DNA of 64,000 nt from the NCBI RefSeq assembly GCF_017351175.1, contig NZ_JAFMPN010000017.1, forward strand, positions 35,577 through 99,576. Direction: 5' to 3'. The position numbers and the translations under genes were made by a program. This document shows, in pieces, positions 28,202 through 37,147 of the stretch (within the stretch, counting starts at the first letter, position 1; every line of letters starts with the position of its first letter). The notes under the pieces were generated by a model. The model made no database searches and was not told the origin of the DNA. It worked only from the letters and a program-made list of their open reading frames with translations. This DNA is from Desulfovibrio sp. Huiquan2017 (GTDB taxonomy: Bacteria; Desulfobacterota; Desulfovibrionia; Desulfovibrionales; Desulfovibrionaceae).

Positions 28202-29050
28202 ATGTCCAAGACCAAACGCCCCGAACCCGAATCCCTGGAGCTGCCCCTGGTGGGGGTGGACTCCCACGCGCACCTGGACCTTGAGGATTTCGACGAGGAC
28301 CGCGAGGAGATCATCGCCCGGGCTCACGCCTCGGGCGTGAGCCGCATCGTCAATGTATTCCTGGGGCCCGACGCCTATGAGCGCGGGCGCGGCCTGTTCG
28401 ACGCGCATCCGGAGATCGATTTTCTCATGGGCGTGCACCCCAACGACGCGGATCTGCTGACCGATGAAATCATGGAGCGCATGCGTGCCCATTTCCGGGC
28501 GGAGCCGCGTCTCAAGGGGGTGGGCGAGATCGGCCTGGATTACTACTGGGAACGCGTGCCCCACAACGTCCAGAAGGACGCCTTCGTGCGCCAGATCCAT
28601 CTTGCCCGGGAGCTTTCCCTGCCTATCGTCATTCACTCGCGCGACGCCAACGGCGATACCGTGGAAATTCTCGAAGCCGAAGGGTTCGGCGGCTACCCGC
28701 TGTTGTGGCATTGTTTCGGGGCGGGCATGGACCTGGCCGAGCGGCTGGTGGCCAACGGCTGGTATGTGTCCATCCCCGGCACGGTAACCTTCCGCAAGAT
28801 TTCCGACGATGTGCAGGCCGCCGTGGCCCGCATTCCCTTCGAACGGCTGCTCCTCGAAACCGACTGCCCGTACCTCGCGCCCGAACCCTGGCGGGGCAAG
28901 CGCAACCATCCGGCGCTTTCGGTCTTCACCGCCCGGCGCGTGGCCCAGATCAAGGGCCGATCCGTGGAGGACGTCTGGCGCATGGCCGGGGACAACGCCC
29001 GGCGTTTCTTCGGTCTCCAGGCTCTGGAGTGCCCCGCAGCGGACAAATAA
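28202..29050 (+). CDS. tatD: TatD family metal-dependent hydrolase/DNase
   Basis: A 282-residue TIM-barrel metalloenzyme. The metal ligands of the family are visible in order: DSHAHLD, GEIGLDYYWE (Glu), VIHSRDA (His), LWHCFGAG (His) and LLLETDCPYLAPEPWRG (Asp). TatD proteins have 3'-5' nuclease activity on DNA and RNA and roles in DNA repair or quality control; D-aminoacyl-tRNA deacylase-type family members also exist, so the exact substrate is open. The N-terminus has a short charged extension before the barrel. It follows the glycosyltransferase by 10 nt. Confidence 0.9.
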   Translation: MSKTKRPEPESLELPLVGVDSHAHLDLEDFDEDREEIIARAHASGVSRIVNVFLGPDAYERGRGLFDAHPEIDFLMGVHPNDADLLTDEIMERMRAHFRAEPRLKGVGEIGLDYYWERVPHNVQKDAFVRQIHLARELSLPIVIHSRDANGDTVEILEAEGFGGYPLLWHCFGAGMDLAERLVANGWYVSIPGTVTFRKISDDVQAAVARIPFERLLLETDCPYLAPEPWRGKRNHPALSVFTARRVAQIKGRSVEDVWRMAGDNARRFFGLQALECPAADK

Positions 29051-29104
29051 ATTATGCCGTAGCCCTCTTCCGTTGGGTGGCGTTTGCGGGTAGGGTGGTC
29101 CGTA

Positions 29105-29935
29105 ATGACAGTTCCGGTTTTGCATATACCTGTAGCGAAGCCCGCCGGGATCCTCCGCGCTTGGGCTGTGCTGTCGGTCGTCCTGATCCTGTGCGGAGCC
29201 GTTCTGTCGGTGTGGGCGTCCCCAGCCCGGGCGGAGCCCCGCGACCGCGGGCATCGGCTGGTCTTTTCCACTTTTCCGTCGGGCGGCCTGAGCGCATTGT
29301 TCAACCATATCCTGACCGAGGCCTACGCCCGGCTCGGCTATGAAATAGAGCTGCAAGGCTATCCGGCCGAGCGCGCTCTGTTCATGGCCAACGAGGGGCT
29401 GGTGGACGGCGAAGCGGGCCGGGTCAACGTGGTGGAGCGGGAATATCCGATGCTCGTTCGGGTGCCCACGCCCCTGTACGTCAACCGCATCGCGGTCCTG
29501 GTCGGGAACGCGGACATCGATCCGGCCGAGGGGTGGGGCCAGTTCGCCCACCACCGGACGTGCATCCGCAACGGCTACAAATTCTTGGAGAGCAAGGTAA
29601 AGGGGACGTCTTGCCACCACGTCTCTTCCTACGAGAAGATGCTTGAACTGCTCAAGAACGGCCGGGTGGAAGTGGCCCTGGCCGAATACTTCGACATCCT
29701 GCCCGTTCTGGATGCCCAGGGACTGAACGGGGTGCGCATCCTGGACAGGCCCATGGCCTCCAATCCCATGTACCATTATCTGAATAGGAAGCACGCTGAA
29801 CTCGTGCCCTTGATTAACGACGAACTTCGCCGCATGGCCGCCGCGGGGCGGATGAAGGAAATCGAGCTGCACATGATGCGGGAGCATTACGGCAACGTCA
29901 CGGGAATCCATCCCTTGCTCGACGCGGCTCCTTGA
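29105..29935 (+). CDS. Periplasmic substrate-binding-like protein
   Basis: A 276-residue exported protein. A signal peptide is evident (hydrophobic AWAVLSVVLILCGAVLSV, cleavage near SPARA). The mature part resembles the SBP_bac_3 fold: LVFSTFPSGGLSALFNHILTEAYARLGYEIELQ at the start and a hinge region with SSYEKMLELLKNGRVEVALAEYF. No permease or ATPase gene is adjacent, so it may deliver a ligand to a distant transporter, or act as a sensor. The ATG at 29105 follows AGGGTGG; a TTG 21 nt upstream is less likely. Confidence 0.78.
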   Translation: MTVPVLHIPVAKPAGILRAWAVLSVVLILCGAVLSVWASPARAEPRDRGHRLVFSTFPSGGLSALFNHILTEAYARLGYEIELQGYPAERALFMANEGLVDGEAGRVNVVEREYPMLVRVPTPLYVNRIAVLVGNADIDPAEGWGQFAHHRTCIRNGYKFLESKVKGTSCHHVSSYEKMLELLKNGRVEVALAEYFDILPVLDAQGLNGVRILDRPMASNPMYHYLNRKHAELVPLINDELRRMAAAGRMKEIELHMMREHYGNVTGIHPLLDAAP

Positions 29936-29979
29936 AGAATTCCGCTTGACTGGCGGATGGAAAGGCATAGTCTCCGGTC

Positions 29980-30873
29980 ATGAATTTTTTGACTCCGGGC
30001 ATGCGTTTCATGCTGCTCGGCACCTTTTTCTTCTCTTTCGGCTCACTGTTCGTCAAGCTGGCCGGGAGCCGTCTGCCCGCTATGGAGATACTCTTCGTGC
30101 GCGGGGTCATCGGTGTGGGCCTGTGCCTGTTCATGCTGCGCAAGTCCGGGGTGGGCATGTTCGGCCGGCGCAAGGTCCTGCTGGCCGCGCGCGGTCTGCT
30201 CGGCTTCGGGGCCATGTTCGCCGACTTCTACGCCATCGTGCATCTGCCCCTGGCCGATGCGCTGGTGCTCCTTTTTTCGCATCCCGTGACCGTGGCCCTG
30301 CTGGCCTGGCTGCTCATGGGCGAGACCCTGTCCAAGGGCGGTATGGTCGCCATTCTGACATCCGTGGCCGGGGTGACCCTGGTCTGCCGTCCCGACTTCC
30401 TGTTCGGCACGGGCAGCCCCGATCTGGATACCTGGGGGCTTCTGGCCGCCTTGCTCAGCGTGTTCCTGACCTCCTGGGCCATCCTGGCCGTGCGCGTGCT
30501 GGCCAAGACCGAGCGGCCCGTGGTGGTCATGCTCTATCCGCCCATCGCCATATCCCTGCTTTCGCCGTTCTTCGCCGAGGGCTGGGTCATGCCGACCGTT
30601 TCCGAATGGTGGGTGCTGTGCGGGGTGGGGTTGTTCATGAACGTGGGTCAGTTCTTCATGACCAAGGGGTACGCCATCGAGTCCGCGGCGCGCATCAGCG
30701 GCATGGCCACCCTGGAGATCGTCTTCGCGATCATATGGAGCCTGATGTTTTTGGGGGAGATCCCGGACCTGTGGACTCTCGGCGGCGGGGCATTAATCGT
30801 CTCGGGCATCCTCCTGCTTGGGCGCAGCGGGGTCCGGGAACGGCTGAGGGAGAGCGCCGCGAAAGCGGCCTGA
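29980..30873 (+). CDS. EamA/DMT superfamily transporter
   Basis: A 297-residue inner-membrane protein with about ten hydrophobic segments and two EamA repeats. The first repeat includes FFSFGSLFVKLAGSRLPAM and LADALVLLFSHPVTVALLAW; the second ends GMATLEIVFAIIWSLMFLGE, the family's conserved tail. It differs substantially from the DMT protein at 8273-9184. Substrate unknown. It lies 44 nt after the binding-protein gene and is convergent with the PilZ gene. Confidence 0.87.
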   Translation: MNFLTPGMRFMLLGTFFFSFGSLFVKLAGSRLPAMEILFVRGVIGVGLCLFMLRKSGVGMFGRRKVLLAARGLLGFGAMFADFYAIVHLPLADALVLLFSHPVTVALLAWLLMGETLSKGGMVAILTSVAGVTLVCRPDFLFGTGSPDLDTWGLLAALLSVFLTSWAILAVRVLAKTERPVVVMLYPPIAISLLSPFFAEGWVMPTVSEWWVLCGVGLFMNVGQFFMTKGYAIESAARISGMATLEIVFAIIWSLMFLGEIPDLWTLGGGALIVSGILLLGRSGVRERLRESAAKAA

Positions 30874-30883
30874 CCCGCCGGGC

Positions 30884-31237
30884 TCAGAACTTCTCGAATA
30901 CCCGCAAAAGTTCCTCGTCCACCTCTTCGGGGTGCTCTGCGTTGAGGGTCACCAGCCGGTGCAGGAAGGTGAAGGAGAGTTCGTCCATTTCCTTGAAGGA
31001 CATGGCCGCGTAGTTCCCCTTGACGCGCACGATCTCACCGTTGACCACGATGCGGATGCCGGGCGAGAGCGGCAGATGCAGCTCACAGCCGGCCCCGGCC
31101 ACGCAGTCCTCGCAGCCATACAGAAGCGCGCCCTTGAGGCTCAGGTTGCGGGTGGATACCGGCGTGACCACCTCGTCGACGGCGATGTAGGCTTCGAAGT
31201 CGGCATTGACGCGGGTACTGTGTCGCTTGTTGTCCAT
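30884..31237 (-). CDS. PilZ domain protein (c-di-GMP binding type)
   Basis: A 117-residue single-domain protein. The start reads NKRHSTRVNADFEAYIA, which gives the RxxxR-type loop of PilZ (R4-H-S-T-R8 region), and TRNLSLKGALLYG corresponds to the (D/N)xSxxG motif. The rest is a small beta-barrel with GIRIVVNGEIVRV. Such proteins bind cyclic di-GMP and alter motility or polysaccharide output. An in-frame ATG lies 21 nt upstream, but the start at 31237 is better placed after GGGGACTCC. It stands alone between two plus-strand genes. Confidence 0.82.
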   Translation of the reverse strand: MDNKRHSTRVNADFEAYIAVDEVVTPVSTRNLSLKGALLYGCEDCVAGAGCELHLPLSPGIRIVVNGEIVRVKGNYAAMSFKEMDELSFTFLHRLVTLNAEHPEEVDEELLRVFEKF

Positions 31238-31337
31238 GGTGGAGTCCCCTTTTTCCAAAGCATACCCAATAAGCGTAACTGGTTCAATGGCCTTGGCCGG
31301 GTTGACGCCGCCGTGCGGTCAAGTTTATGAATTGAAC

Positions 31338-32198
31338 ATGGATATTCCCTCTCTCGCCGCCCGCCTCGTCGGCTGGATGGCCGTTCCCGAAAATAATTCC
31401 TTGGGGCCGGGTCTGGATCTGCCCGCCTTCGACGCTCCGTTGGTCGGGTGCGCCCCGGGGGACGATCCGTTGTTCGATTTCCTCAAGCGGGATATCGGCC
31501 CCGGCTTCTATTGGACCCCGGTCGAGGCCTTTGCCCACGCCTTTCCCGGGACCGAAGCCGTCTCGACCGATCTGAGCGTGGTTTCCTGGGTTCTCCCCCA
31601 GACCGAGCACACCCGCCGGGCCCATGCCCGGACCGGAGACATGCCGAGCATCGAATGGAGCCGCGCCCGCCACTACGGCGAAAAGGTCAACGAGGCGCTT
31701 CGCCGGTTCGTGGTGGAGCTCTTTGCCGAGGAGGGGGTGGAGGCCTGCGCCCCGGCCCTGTTGCCATTGTGGACCCGGGCCGAGTCCCCCAAGTACGGAT
31801 TCGCCTCCACCTGGTCCGAGCGGCATACGGCCCATGTCTGCGGCCTGGGCACCTTCGGCCTGTCGGACGGGCTGATCACGCCCCGGGGCAAGGCGATCCG
31901 CGTGGGGTCGGTGGTGGTGCGGGCTCGGCTGACGCCCACCCCGAGGACCTACACCGACCATCACGAGTGGTGCCTCTTCTTCGCCGGGGGCAAGTGCCGG
32001 GCGTGCATGAAGCGCTGTCCGGCCGGGGCCATCTCCGAAAAGGGGCACGACAAGGTCAAGTGCAAGACCTACATCCGCTCCATCACCGCCCCGTATGTGG
32101 AAGAGCGCCAACTGGGCTTCCGCGTCAACAGCTGCGGCCTGTGTCAGGTCCGCGTGCCGTGTGAACACCGCAACCCCACGGCCCGTCGGGAAGGATAG
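31338..32198 (+). CDS. 4Fe-4S protein related to epoxyqueuosine reductase (QueG-like)
   Basis: A 286-residue cytoplasmic iron-sulfur protein. The middle part (HVCGLGTFGLSDGLITPRGKAIRVGSVV) resembles the cofactor-binding stretch of QueG-type and corrinoid-linked reductases. The C-terminus has two cysteine groups: CRACMKRCPAG (CxxCxxxCP ferredoxin type) and NSCGLCQVRVPCEH, enough for one or two [4Fe-4S] clusters. It is shorter than QueG (about 350-380 residues) and lacks its HEAT extension, so queuosine synthesis is unproven. It is followed by a family A repeat. Confidence 0.7.
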   Translation: MDIPSLAARLVGWMAVPENNSLGPGLDLPAFDAPLVGCAPGDDPLFDFLKRDIGPGFYWTPVEAFAHAFPGTEAVSTDLSVVSWVLPQTEHTRRAHARTGDMPSIEWSRARHYGEKVNEALRRFVVELFAEEGVEACAPALLPLWTRAESPKYGFASTWSERHTAHVCGLGTFGLSDGLITPRGKAIRVGSVVVRARLTPTPRTYTDHHEWCLFFAGGKCRACMKRCPAGAISEKGHDKVKCKTYIRSITAPYVEERQLGFRVNSCGLCQVRVPCEHRNPTARREG

Positions 32199-32271
32199 GG
32201 CGGCAGGCCGCGCCACGGTTCGGGCATCGTGTCGCTGTCTTTCCCGGTTTGCGAGTTTTCCCCCGCCAAAA

Positions 32272-32460
32272 GGGAACTATCCCCTTAACTCCCTGGGGAA
32301 AAACCAGGCGTTGAAAGCCGCTTTGCGGCGAAAATCAAAATGATTTCGCCTCCGGCGGGCAAGGGCTCGCGCCCTTGCATCCCGTTTTTACGCCTTTGGC
32401 GCGATCTTTTTCCCCCCACGCGGCTTCGCCTGCGGAAAGGGAGTTCACTATATAAATCTC
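32272..32460 (+). repeat. Dispersed repeat family A, copy 3
   Basis: The closest match is 18164-18353 over nearly the whole length, including GGGAACTATCCCCTTAACTC at the left end and TATATAAATC at the right; the match to 1658-1789 covers the first 130 nt. It fills most of the 323-nt gap between a plus-strand gene and the minus-strand glpX, again tail to tail. No gene is supported inside it. Confidence 0.8.
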
Positions 32461-32461
32461 C

Positions 32462-32500
32462 AAAAAAAAAGCCGGTCTCCCAAAACGGGGGACCGGCTTT
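32462..32500 (-). terminator. Terminator of the rpoH-to-glpX operon
   Basis: On the minus strand, stem GCCGGTC (32471-32477) with GACCGGC (32491-32497), extended by partial C/G pairing, is followed by a run of nine T residues. Confidence 0.8.
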
Positions 32501-32521
32501 GTATCGTCTTGTCGGAGCGGC

Positions 32522-33505
32522 CTAGTCGTATTCCACGGCCGAGAAGCGCATGAGCGTATCCCAGTTGTGGATGGCTTCCACGTAGCGGATGGTCCCGGTC
32601 TTGCCGCGCATGACCAGGGACGAGGTCTCGGCGCCGTGGCCATGGTAGGCCACGCCCTTGAGGAAGGTGCCGCCGGAGATGCCGGTGGCCGCGAAGAAGA
32701 GGTCGTCGGACTTGACCAGGTCGCTGACGGTCAGGACCCGGCGGATGTCCATGCCGAATTCGGCCAGGGCGTTTTTCTCGTTCTGCTTTTGCGGGTCGAG
32801 CTTGGCGAACATCTCGCCGCCCATGATGCGGATGGCGATGGCCGAGAGCACGCCTTCGGGGGTGCCGCCGGTGCCCATCATGACGTCCACTTCGCAGCGC
32901 GGGTCGATGGCCATGAGCGAACCGGTGATGTCGCCGTCGGTGTGCAGCTGGATGCGCGCGCCCGCCTCGCGGATGTCGGAGATGAGTTTCTTGTGGCGCG
33001 GCTTGTCCAGGACGAAGACCACCAAATCGTCCACATCCTTGTCGAGCGCCCGGGCGATGAGCTTGAGGTTGTGGCCGGTGGGAGCTTCGATGTCCACCAC
33101 GTCTTTGGCGTGGGCCGGGACGACCAGCTTCTGCATGTAAAAGCTCGGGCCTGGATCGAACATGGCGCCCGCCGGGGCCACGCCGACCACGGAGATGGCG
33201 TTGGGGCGGCCGTTGGCCAGCAGGTTGGTGCCCTCCAGCGGGTCCACGGCGATGTCTACCTTGGGACCGCAGCCCAGGCCGAGTTTCTCACCGGCGTAGA
33301 GCATGGGCGCTTCGTCCTTCTCGCCTTCGCCGATTTTGATCTGGCCTTCGATCTCCAGGGTGTTGAAGCACAGACGCATGGCGTCGACGGCTGCCTGGTC
33401 GGCGGCGATCTTGTCGCCCTTGCCGAGCCAGCGGGCGCAGGCCAGGGCGGCGGCTTCGGTGACACGGACAAGGTCCAGTGCGAGGTTTTTCTGTGGGGCT
33501 TCCAT
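32522..33505 (-). CDS. glpX: Class II fructose-1,6-bisphosphatase
   Basis: A 327-residue GlpX-type enzyme that hydrolyses fructose-1,6-bisphosphate for gluconeogenesis and pentose supply. It has EIEGQIKIGEGEKDEAPML, the metal/phosphate motif DPLEGTNLL and MGTGGTPEGVLSA, all characteristic. The ATG at 33505 follows GGAG with six-base spacing; the ATG six bases earlier overlaps that site and is unlikely. It is last in a minus-strand operon, 9 nt after tkt, and is followed by a terminator. Together with tkt and rpiB it forms a carbon-rearrangement module. Confidence 0.94.
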   Translation of the reverse strand: MEAPQKNLALDLVRVTEAAALACARWLGKGDKIAADQAAVDAMRLCFNTLEIEGQIKIGEGEKDEAPMLYAGEKLGLGCGPKVDIAVDPLEGTNLLANGRPNAISVVGVAPAGAMFDPGPSFYMQKLVVPAHAKDVVDIEAPTGHNLKLIARALDKDVDDLVVFVLDKPRHKKLISDIREAGARIQLHTDGDITGSLMAIDPRCEVDVMMGTGGTPEGVLSAIAIRIMGGEMFAKLDPQKQNEKNALAEFGMDIRRVLTVSDLVKSDDLFFAATGISGGTFLKGVAYHGHGAETSSLVMRGKTGTIRYVEAIHNWDTLMRFSAVEYD

Positions 33506-33514
33506 GAGCATCTC

Positions 33515-35476
33515 CTAGTATTTCTCCCGGATCACCCGGGCGAAGTTCTCCGGGGTGAATCCGTAGTTGTCGGACAGGATTTTGCCCGGGGCGCTGGCGC
33601 CGAAGTGGTCCACGCCGAGAACGACGCCGTTCAGACCGACATATTTGTGCCACAGGGTGGTGCGGCCCGCCTCGGCTGCGGCCCGTGCGGTGACTTCGGG
33701 CGGCAATACGGCATTTTTATACGATTCGGGCTGATCGTCAAACAGTTTGGCCGACGGCATGGAGACCACGCGGACCTTGCGCTTGAACAGCTTGGCCGTT
33801 TCCAGACACAGGGAGACCTCGGAACCGGAGGCGATGAGGATCAGATCCGGAGTGCCTTCGCAATCCTTGAGCACGTAGCCGCCCTTGCGCGGGCCGTCCA
33901 GGAGGGCCGGGTATTCGGCCGGGTCCAGGATGGGCAGCCCCTGGCGGGTCAGGAACAGGGTGGAGGGCATCTTCTCCTGGGTCAGGGCGATGTCCAGGCA
34001 GACCTTGGTCTCGTTGGCGTCGGCCGGGCGCAGGTCGATCAGGTCCGGGATGAGCCGGAGGCTGCTGACGTGCTCGATGGGCTGGTGCGTGGGGCCGTCC
34101 TCGCCCACCCAGAAAGAGTCGTGGGTGAAGACGTAGAGGACCGGCAGCTCCTGCAGGGCGGACATGCGGATGGCGTTGCGGCAGTAGTCCGAGAAGGTCA
34201 GGAAGGTGGCCCCGAAGGGGAGCAGCCCGCCGTGGAGCTGCATGCCGTTCATGATCGCGGCCATGTTGAATTCGCGCACGCCGAAGGCCATGTTGCGCGC
34301 GCCGAAGCCGTCCACGGAGAAGTCGCCGTAGGTGTTGCGGAAATTGGCCGTCTGGTTGGACGGATCCAGGTCGGCGGAGCCGCCCACCAGGGTGGGCAGG
34401 GAGTCCATGACCGTGTCCAGGCAGGTGCCCCATGCCTTGCGCGTGGCCATGGATTCGCCGGGGGTGAACTCGGGCCAGTCGATCTTGAGATCGGAGCGGG
34501 AGCGGGTCACATGGCCCCACAACTCGGCAAAGGCGGCGTCGGCGAGCTTGCCGTCCAGCATGGCCTGCCAGTCGGCCGCGTTCTTGCGCAGCCCGTCGAA
34601 GCGGGTCCGGTATTCGGCGACCACGTCTCCGGGCACGTAGAAGGGATCCTCGGGCAGGCCGAGCTTCTTTTTGGTGGCCGCGATTTCGTCCGCCTTGAGG
34701 GGCTCGCCGTGGGTCTTGTGGCTGCCCTCCATGGTGGCGCATCCCTTGGCCATGGTGGTGTGGCCGATGATCAAGGTCGGGCGGCCGGTTTCCTGCTGGG
34801 CGGCCTTGATAGCCGCGCGGATCTCGTCGTGGTTGTGGCCGTCCACTTCCAGAACGTGCCAGCACAACCCCTCGAAAACCTTACGGTGGTCGGTGCAGTC
34901 CGATTTGCAGGTGGGCCCGGCCAATTGGATCTTGTTGGAGTCGTAATAGACGATGAGTTTGCCCAGCTTCCAGAGCCCGGCCAGGGAGGCCGCGCCAAGC
35001 GCGATGGGTTCCTGGAAGTCGCCGTCCGAGGCGAGCACGTAGGTGTAGTGGTCCATGACGTCCGCGCCGAGCTTGTCGCGCAGGTAGGCCTCGGCCGAGG
35101 CGAAGCCCACGGACATGGCCAGCCCCTGGCCGAGCGGGCCGGTGGTGGCTTCCACGCCCGGGGTCAGGTGGACCTCGGGGTGGCCCGGGGTCAGGGAGCC
35201 GAACTGGCGGAAATTCTTGATGTCCTCGATGGAGATGAACCCATTCAGGTGCAGCAGGCTGTAGAGCAGCATGGACTCGTGCCCGGCGGAGAGGATGAAG
35301 CGGTCGCGGTTGAACCACTGCGGGTCGTCGGGATTGAAGTTCAGGAATTCGGAAAAAAGAATGGTGGCGTAGTCGGCGGAGGACATGGCGCCGCCCGGGT
35401 GGCCGGAGTTGGCCTTGGCCACGCCGTCCATGATCAATCCCTTGACCACGGCGATGGTCTTGTCCGTCTGTGTCAT
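33515..35476 (-). CDS. tkt: Transketolase
   Basis: A 653-residue thiamine-diphosphate enzyme moving two-carbon units between sugar phosphates in the non-oxidative pentose phosphate pathway. It has the N-terminal KANSGHPGGAMSSADYATIL, GPLGQGLAMSVG, a ThDP/Mg motif in ASDGDFQEPIALG...DSNK, and central-domain residues (FTHDSFWVGEDGPTHQPIEH) specific for transketolase rather than DXS. Full length. It sits between rpiB and glpX with 25- and 9-nt gaps, so it is co-expressed with them. Confidence 0.95.
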   Translation of the reverse strand: MTQTDKTIAVVKGLIMDGVAKANSGHPGGAMSSADYATILFSEFLNFNPDDPQWFNRDRFILSAGHESMLLYSLLHLNGFISIEDIKNFRQFGSLTPGHPEVHLTPGVEATTGPLGQGLAMSVGFASAEAYLRDKLGADVMDHYTYVLASDGDFQEPIALGAASLAGLWKLGKLIVYYDSNKIQLAGPTCKSDCTDHRKVFEGLCWHVLEVDGHNHDEIRAAIKAAQQETGRPTLIIGHTTMAKGCATMEGSHKTHGEPLKADEIAATKKKLGLPEDPFYVPGDVVAEYRTRFDGLRKNAADWQAMLDGKLADAAFAELWGHVTRSRSDLKIDWPEFTPGESMATRKAWGTCLDTVMDSLPTLVGGSADLDPSNQTANFRNTYGDFSVDGFGARNMAFGVREFNMAAIMNGMQLHGGLLPFGATFLTFSDYCRNAIRMSALQELPVLYVFTHDSFWVGEDGPTHQPIEHVSSLRLIPDLIDLRPADANETKVCLDIALTQEKMPSTLFLTRQGLPILDPAEYPALLDGPRKGGYVLKDCEGTPDLILIASGSEVSLCLETAKLFKRKVRVVSMPSAKLFDDQPESYKNAVLPPEVTARAAAEAGRTTLWHKYVGLNGVVLGVDHFGASAPGKILSDNYGFTPENFARVIREKY

Positions 35477-35501
35477 TGGTCGATACCCTTTGTTGGAGAG
35501 G

Positions 35502-35942
35502 TTATTGGGAGACGGTGTCGATGAGGTCGATGCGCCGCTGGTGCCGGTCGCCTTCGAAGTCCGATTCGAGGAAGACCTTGAGGATGCTCAGGGCCAGCCC
35601 CTGTCCGGTGACGCGCTCGCCCATGCACAGGCAGCGGGCGTCGTTGTGCGCGCGGGCCATGCGGGCGTGAAATTCATTGGTGCACAGCGCGGCCCGGATG
35701 CCCATGCGGTTGGCGGTCATGGTCATGCCCTGGCCCGTGCCGCAAATGAGCACGCCGAGCTTGCCTTCGTCCGCCTTGAGCTTGTTGCAGACCTTGGCCG
35801 CATAGATGGGGTAGTCGCAGGAATCCAGGCAGTCGGGTCCCTCGTCCTCCACGGTCCAGCCCCAGTCCGTCAGGGCCTTGATGCATGCCTTTTTGAGATG
35901 ATAGCCCCCGTGATCGGAGCCGATGACGATGGTCTTGCTCAC
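35502..35942 (-). CDS. rpiB: Ribose-5-phosphate isomerase B
   Basis: A 146-residue RpiB/LacAB-family isomerase interconverting ribose 5-phosphate and ribulose 5-phosphate. GSDHGGYHLKK is the N-terminal phosphate loop, and Cys67 in LICGTGQGM is the catalytic base position; NDARCLCMGERV is the usual late motif. It starts at GTG after GGGGAGAAACA. It lies 12 nt after the coiled-coil gene and 25 nt before tkt. Confidence 0.93.
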   Translation of the reverse strand: MSKTIVIGSDHGGYHLKKACIKALTDWGWTVEDEGPDCLDSCDYPIYAAKVCNKLKADEGKLGVLICGTGQGMTMTANRMGIRAALCTNEFHARMARAHNDARCLCMGERVTGQGLALSILKVFLESDFEGDRHQRRIDLIDTVSQ

Positions 35943-35954
35943 TGTTTCTCCCCT

Positions 35955-36272
35955 TTACGCCGCGCCGCCGTCTTCGCGGCGGATGTGCTTCATGCGTTCT
36001 TCGCGGTCATTGGCCAATTCTTCCTTGAGGGCCGCGATCTCCTCCTTGAGGAAGGCGATCTGCTTGAGGCAGAGTTCCTTCTCCGCCATCTGGCCCCTGG
36101 GCGCCTCGGCGATACGCCCGAGGATGCCATATTCCCGTTCCAGTTCTTTTTCAAGCCTGCCGACTTCGAACCTCCCCGACAGGGAGCGAACCAGCCATTT
36201 CATCTCGGCCAGCCAGGTCTTTAGGCCGAGCCGGAAGATGCCCATCACCGTTTCCTTCGGCTGTGTGTTCAT
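35955..36272 (-). CDS. Small coiled-coil protein, function unknown
   Basis: A 105-residue protein I do not recognise. Residues 36-96 are charged and heptad-like (RLEKELEREYGILGRIAEA; KQIAFLKEEIAALKEELAND), indicating a coiled coil. The N-terminal 30 residues are mildly amphipathic (GIFRLGLKTWLAEMKWLVRS) and could touch a membrane. Its ATG overlaps the stop of the preceding lipoprotein gene in ATGA (36269-36272), so it is translated with it, and the pair may act together at the envelope. Confidence 0.72.
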   Translation of the reverse strand: MNTQPKETVMGIFRLGLKTWLAEMKWLVRSLSGRFEVGRLEKELEREYGILGRIAEAPRGQMAEKELCLKQIAFLKEEIAALKEELANDREERMKHIRREDGGAA

Positions 36273-37147
36273 TGCTTGTCCTCTTGGATCACGGGGAGTT
36301 CCCCGGTTTTCCCATCCGCATGGCCGTTGTCCAGCCGGATGGGGGCGATATCCCCGGGCAGTTTCAAGGCCAGGGATTCGGCGGGCCAGGGGGCCAGCAT
36401 AAGCTCCCGGGACTTTATGTGCAAGACGCCGCGCTCTCCGTTGTCCATGGACAGGGTCAGCTTGTCGGGCAGGGCGATCGCGTCCGGCCCGGCGTCCTCG
36501 TAACGATCTATGGCGAAGGCCCACTGCCGGGCGTCTTCGCGCTTGGGGACGGTCCGTCCCTCCAGCCGCACCGGTCGGCCCAGGCGGTCCAGGACGATAC
36601 GCCGGACCAATCCCTTGTCGAAGGTGTAGGCGAAGTTCTCACCTTCCGACGCGGTCGCGTCATAGCGCCGGGGGGCCAGCCCGGAGAAGTCGCCCACGAG
36701 GGTGTGGGCCAGTTCGGCCAGGGAAAAGGGAAAGGGCATGCCTAGCCGCGTTGCCCCGAGCACGGGATTCTTGTGGGCGTAGGCCCGGTTGTCCTCGGGG
36801 TAGAAGACCAGCAGCCCGGATTTGTCCTCGCGGATGTGCGCCAGGAGCGTGCCGATGGAGGCGGATACGTCCAGTCGCATGGGGCCACCGAAGTCGCCCC
36901 ACAGGGATACCAGGGTCCGGTTGGTCCGCTTGGTCGGCGTGGTCCGCGAATAATAGAGGCTGGCCCGGACGCGCAGCCCTTCACCCTCGGGCCGGACGCA
37001 ATAGTTCCGGCGGAAGGCGGTCCAGGCCGCCTTGGGGGTATCCAGCTCCATGCCCGGCGGTATCCGCGTGGCGCACCCGGAGAGGACCGCCAGGATCAGG
37101 ACGGCCGCTGCCGCCGCCGGAACGAGCGTCGGTCCGAATCGACTCAT
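36269..37147 (-). CDS. Lipoprotein, LolB-like or DUF4292-like candidate
   Basis: A 292-residue exported lipoprotein: hydrophobic AAAAAVLILAVLSGC with lipobox Cys25. The mature part is beta-rich (VRASLYYSRTTPTKR, SLWGDFGGPMRLDVSAS, GLLVFYPEDNRAYAH), resembling the LolA/LolB-type half-barrel lipoproteins that carry or insert other lipoproteins. The match is by pattern only. It overlaps both neighbours by ATGA, so TPR protein, this lipoprotein and the coiled-coil protein are translationally coupled and may form one envelope complex. Confidence 0.75.
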   Translation of the reverse strand: MSRFGPTLVPAAAAAVLILAVLSGCATRIPPGMELDTPKAAWTAFRRNYCVRPEGEGLRVRASLYYSRTTPTKRTNRTLVSLWGDFGGPMRLDVSASIGTLLAHIREDKSGLLVFYPEDNRAYAHKNPVLGATRLGMPFPFSLAELAHTLVGDFSGLAPRRYDATASEGENFAYTFDKGLVRRIVLDRLGRPVRLEGRTVPKREDARQWAFAIDRYEDAGPDAIALPDKLTLSMDNGERGVLHIKSRELMLAPWPAESLALKLPGDIAPIRLDNGHADGKTGELPVIQEDKQ

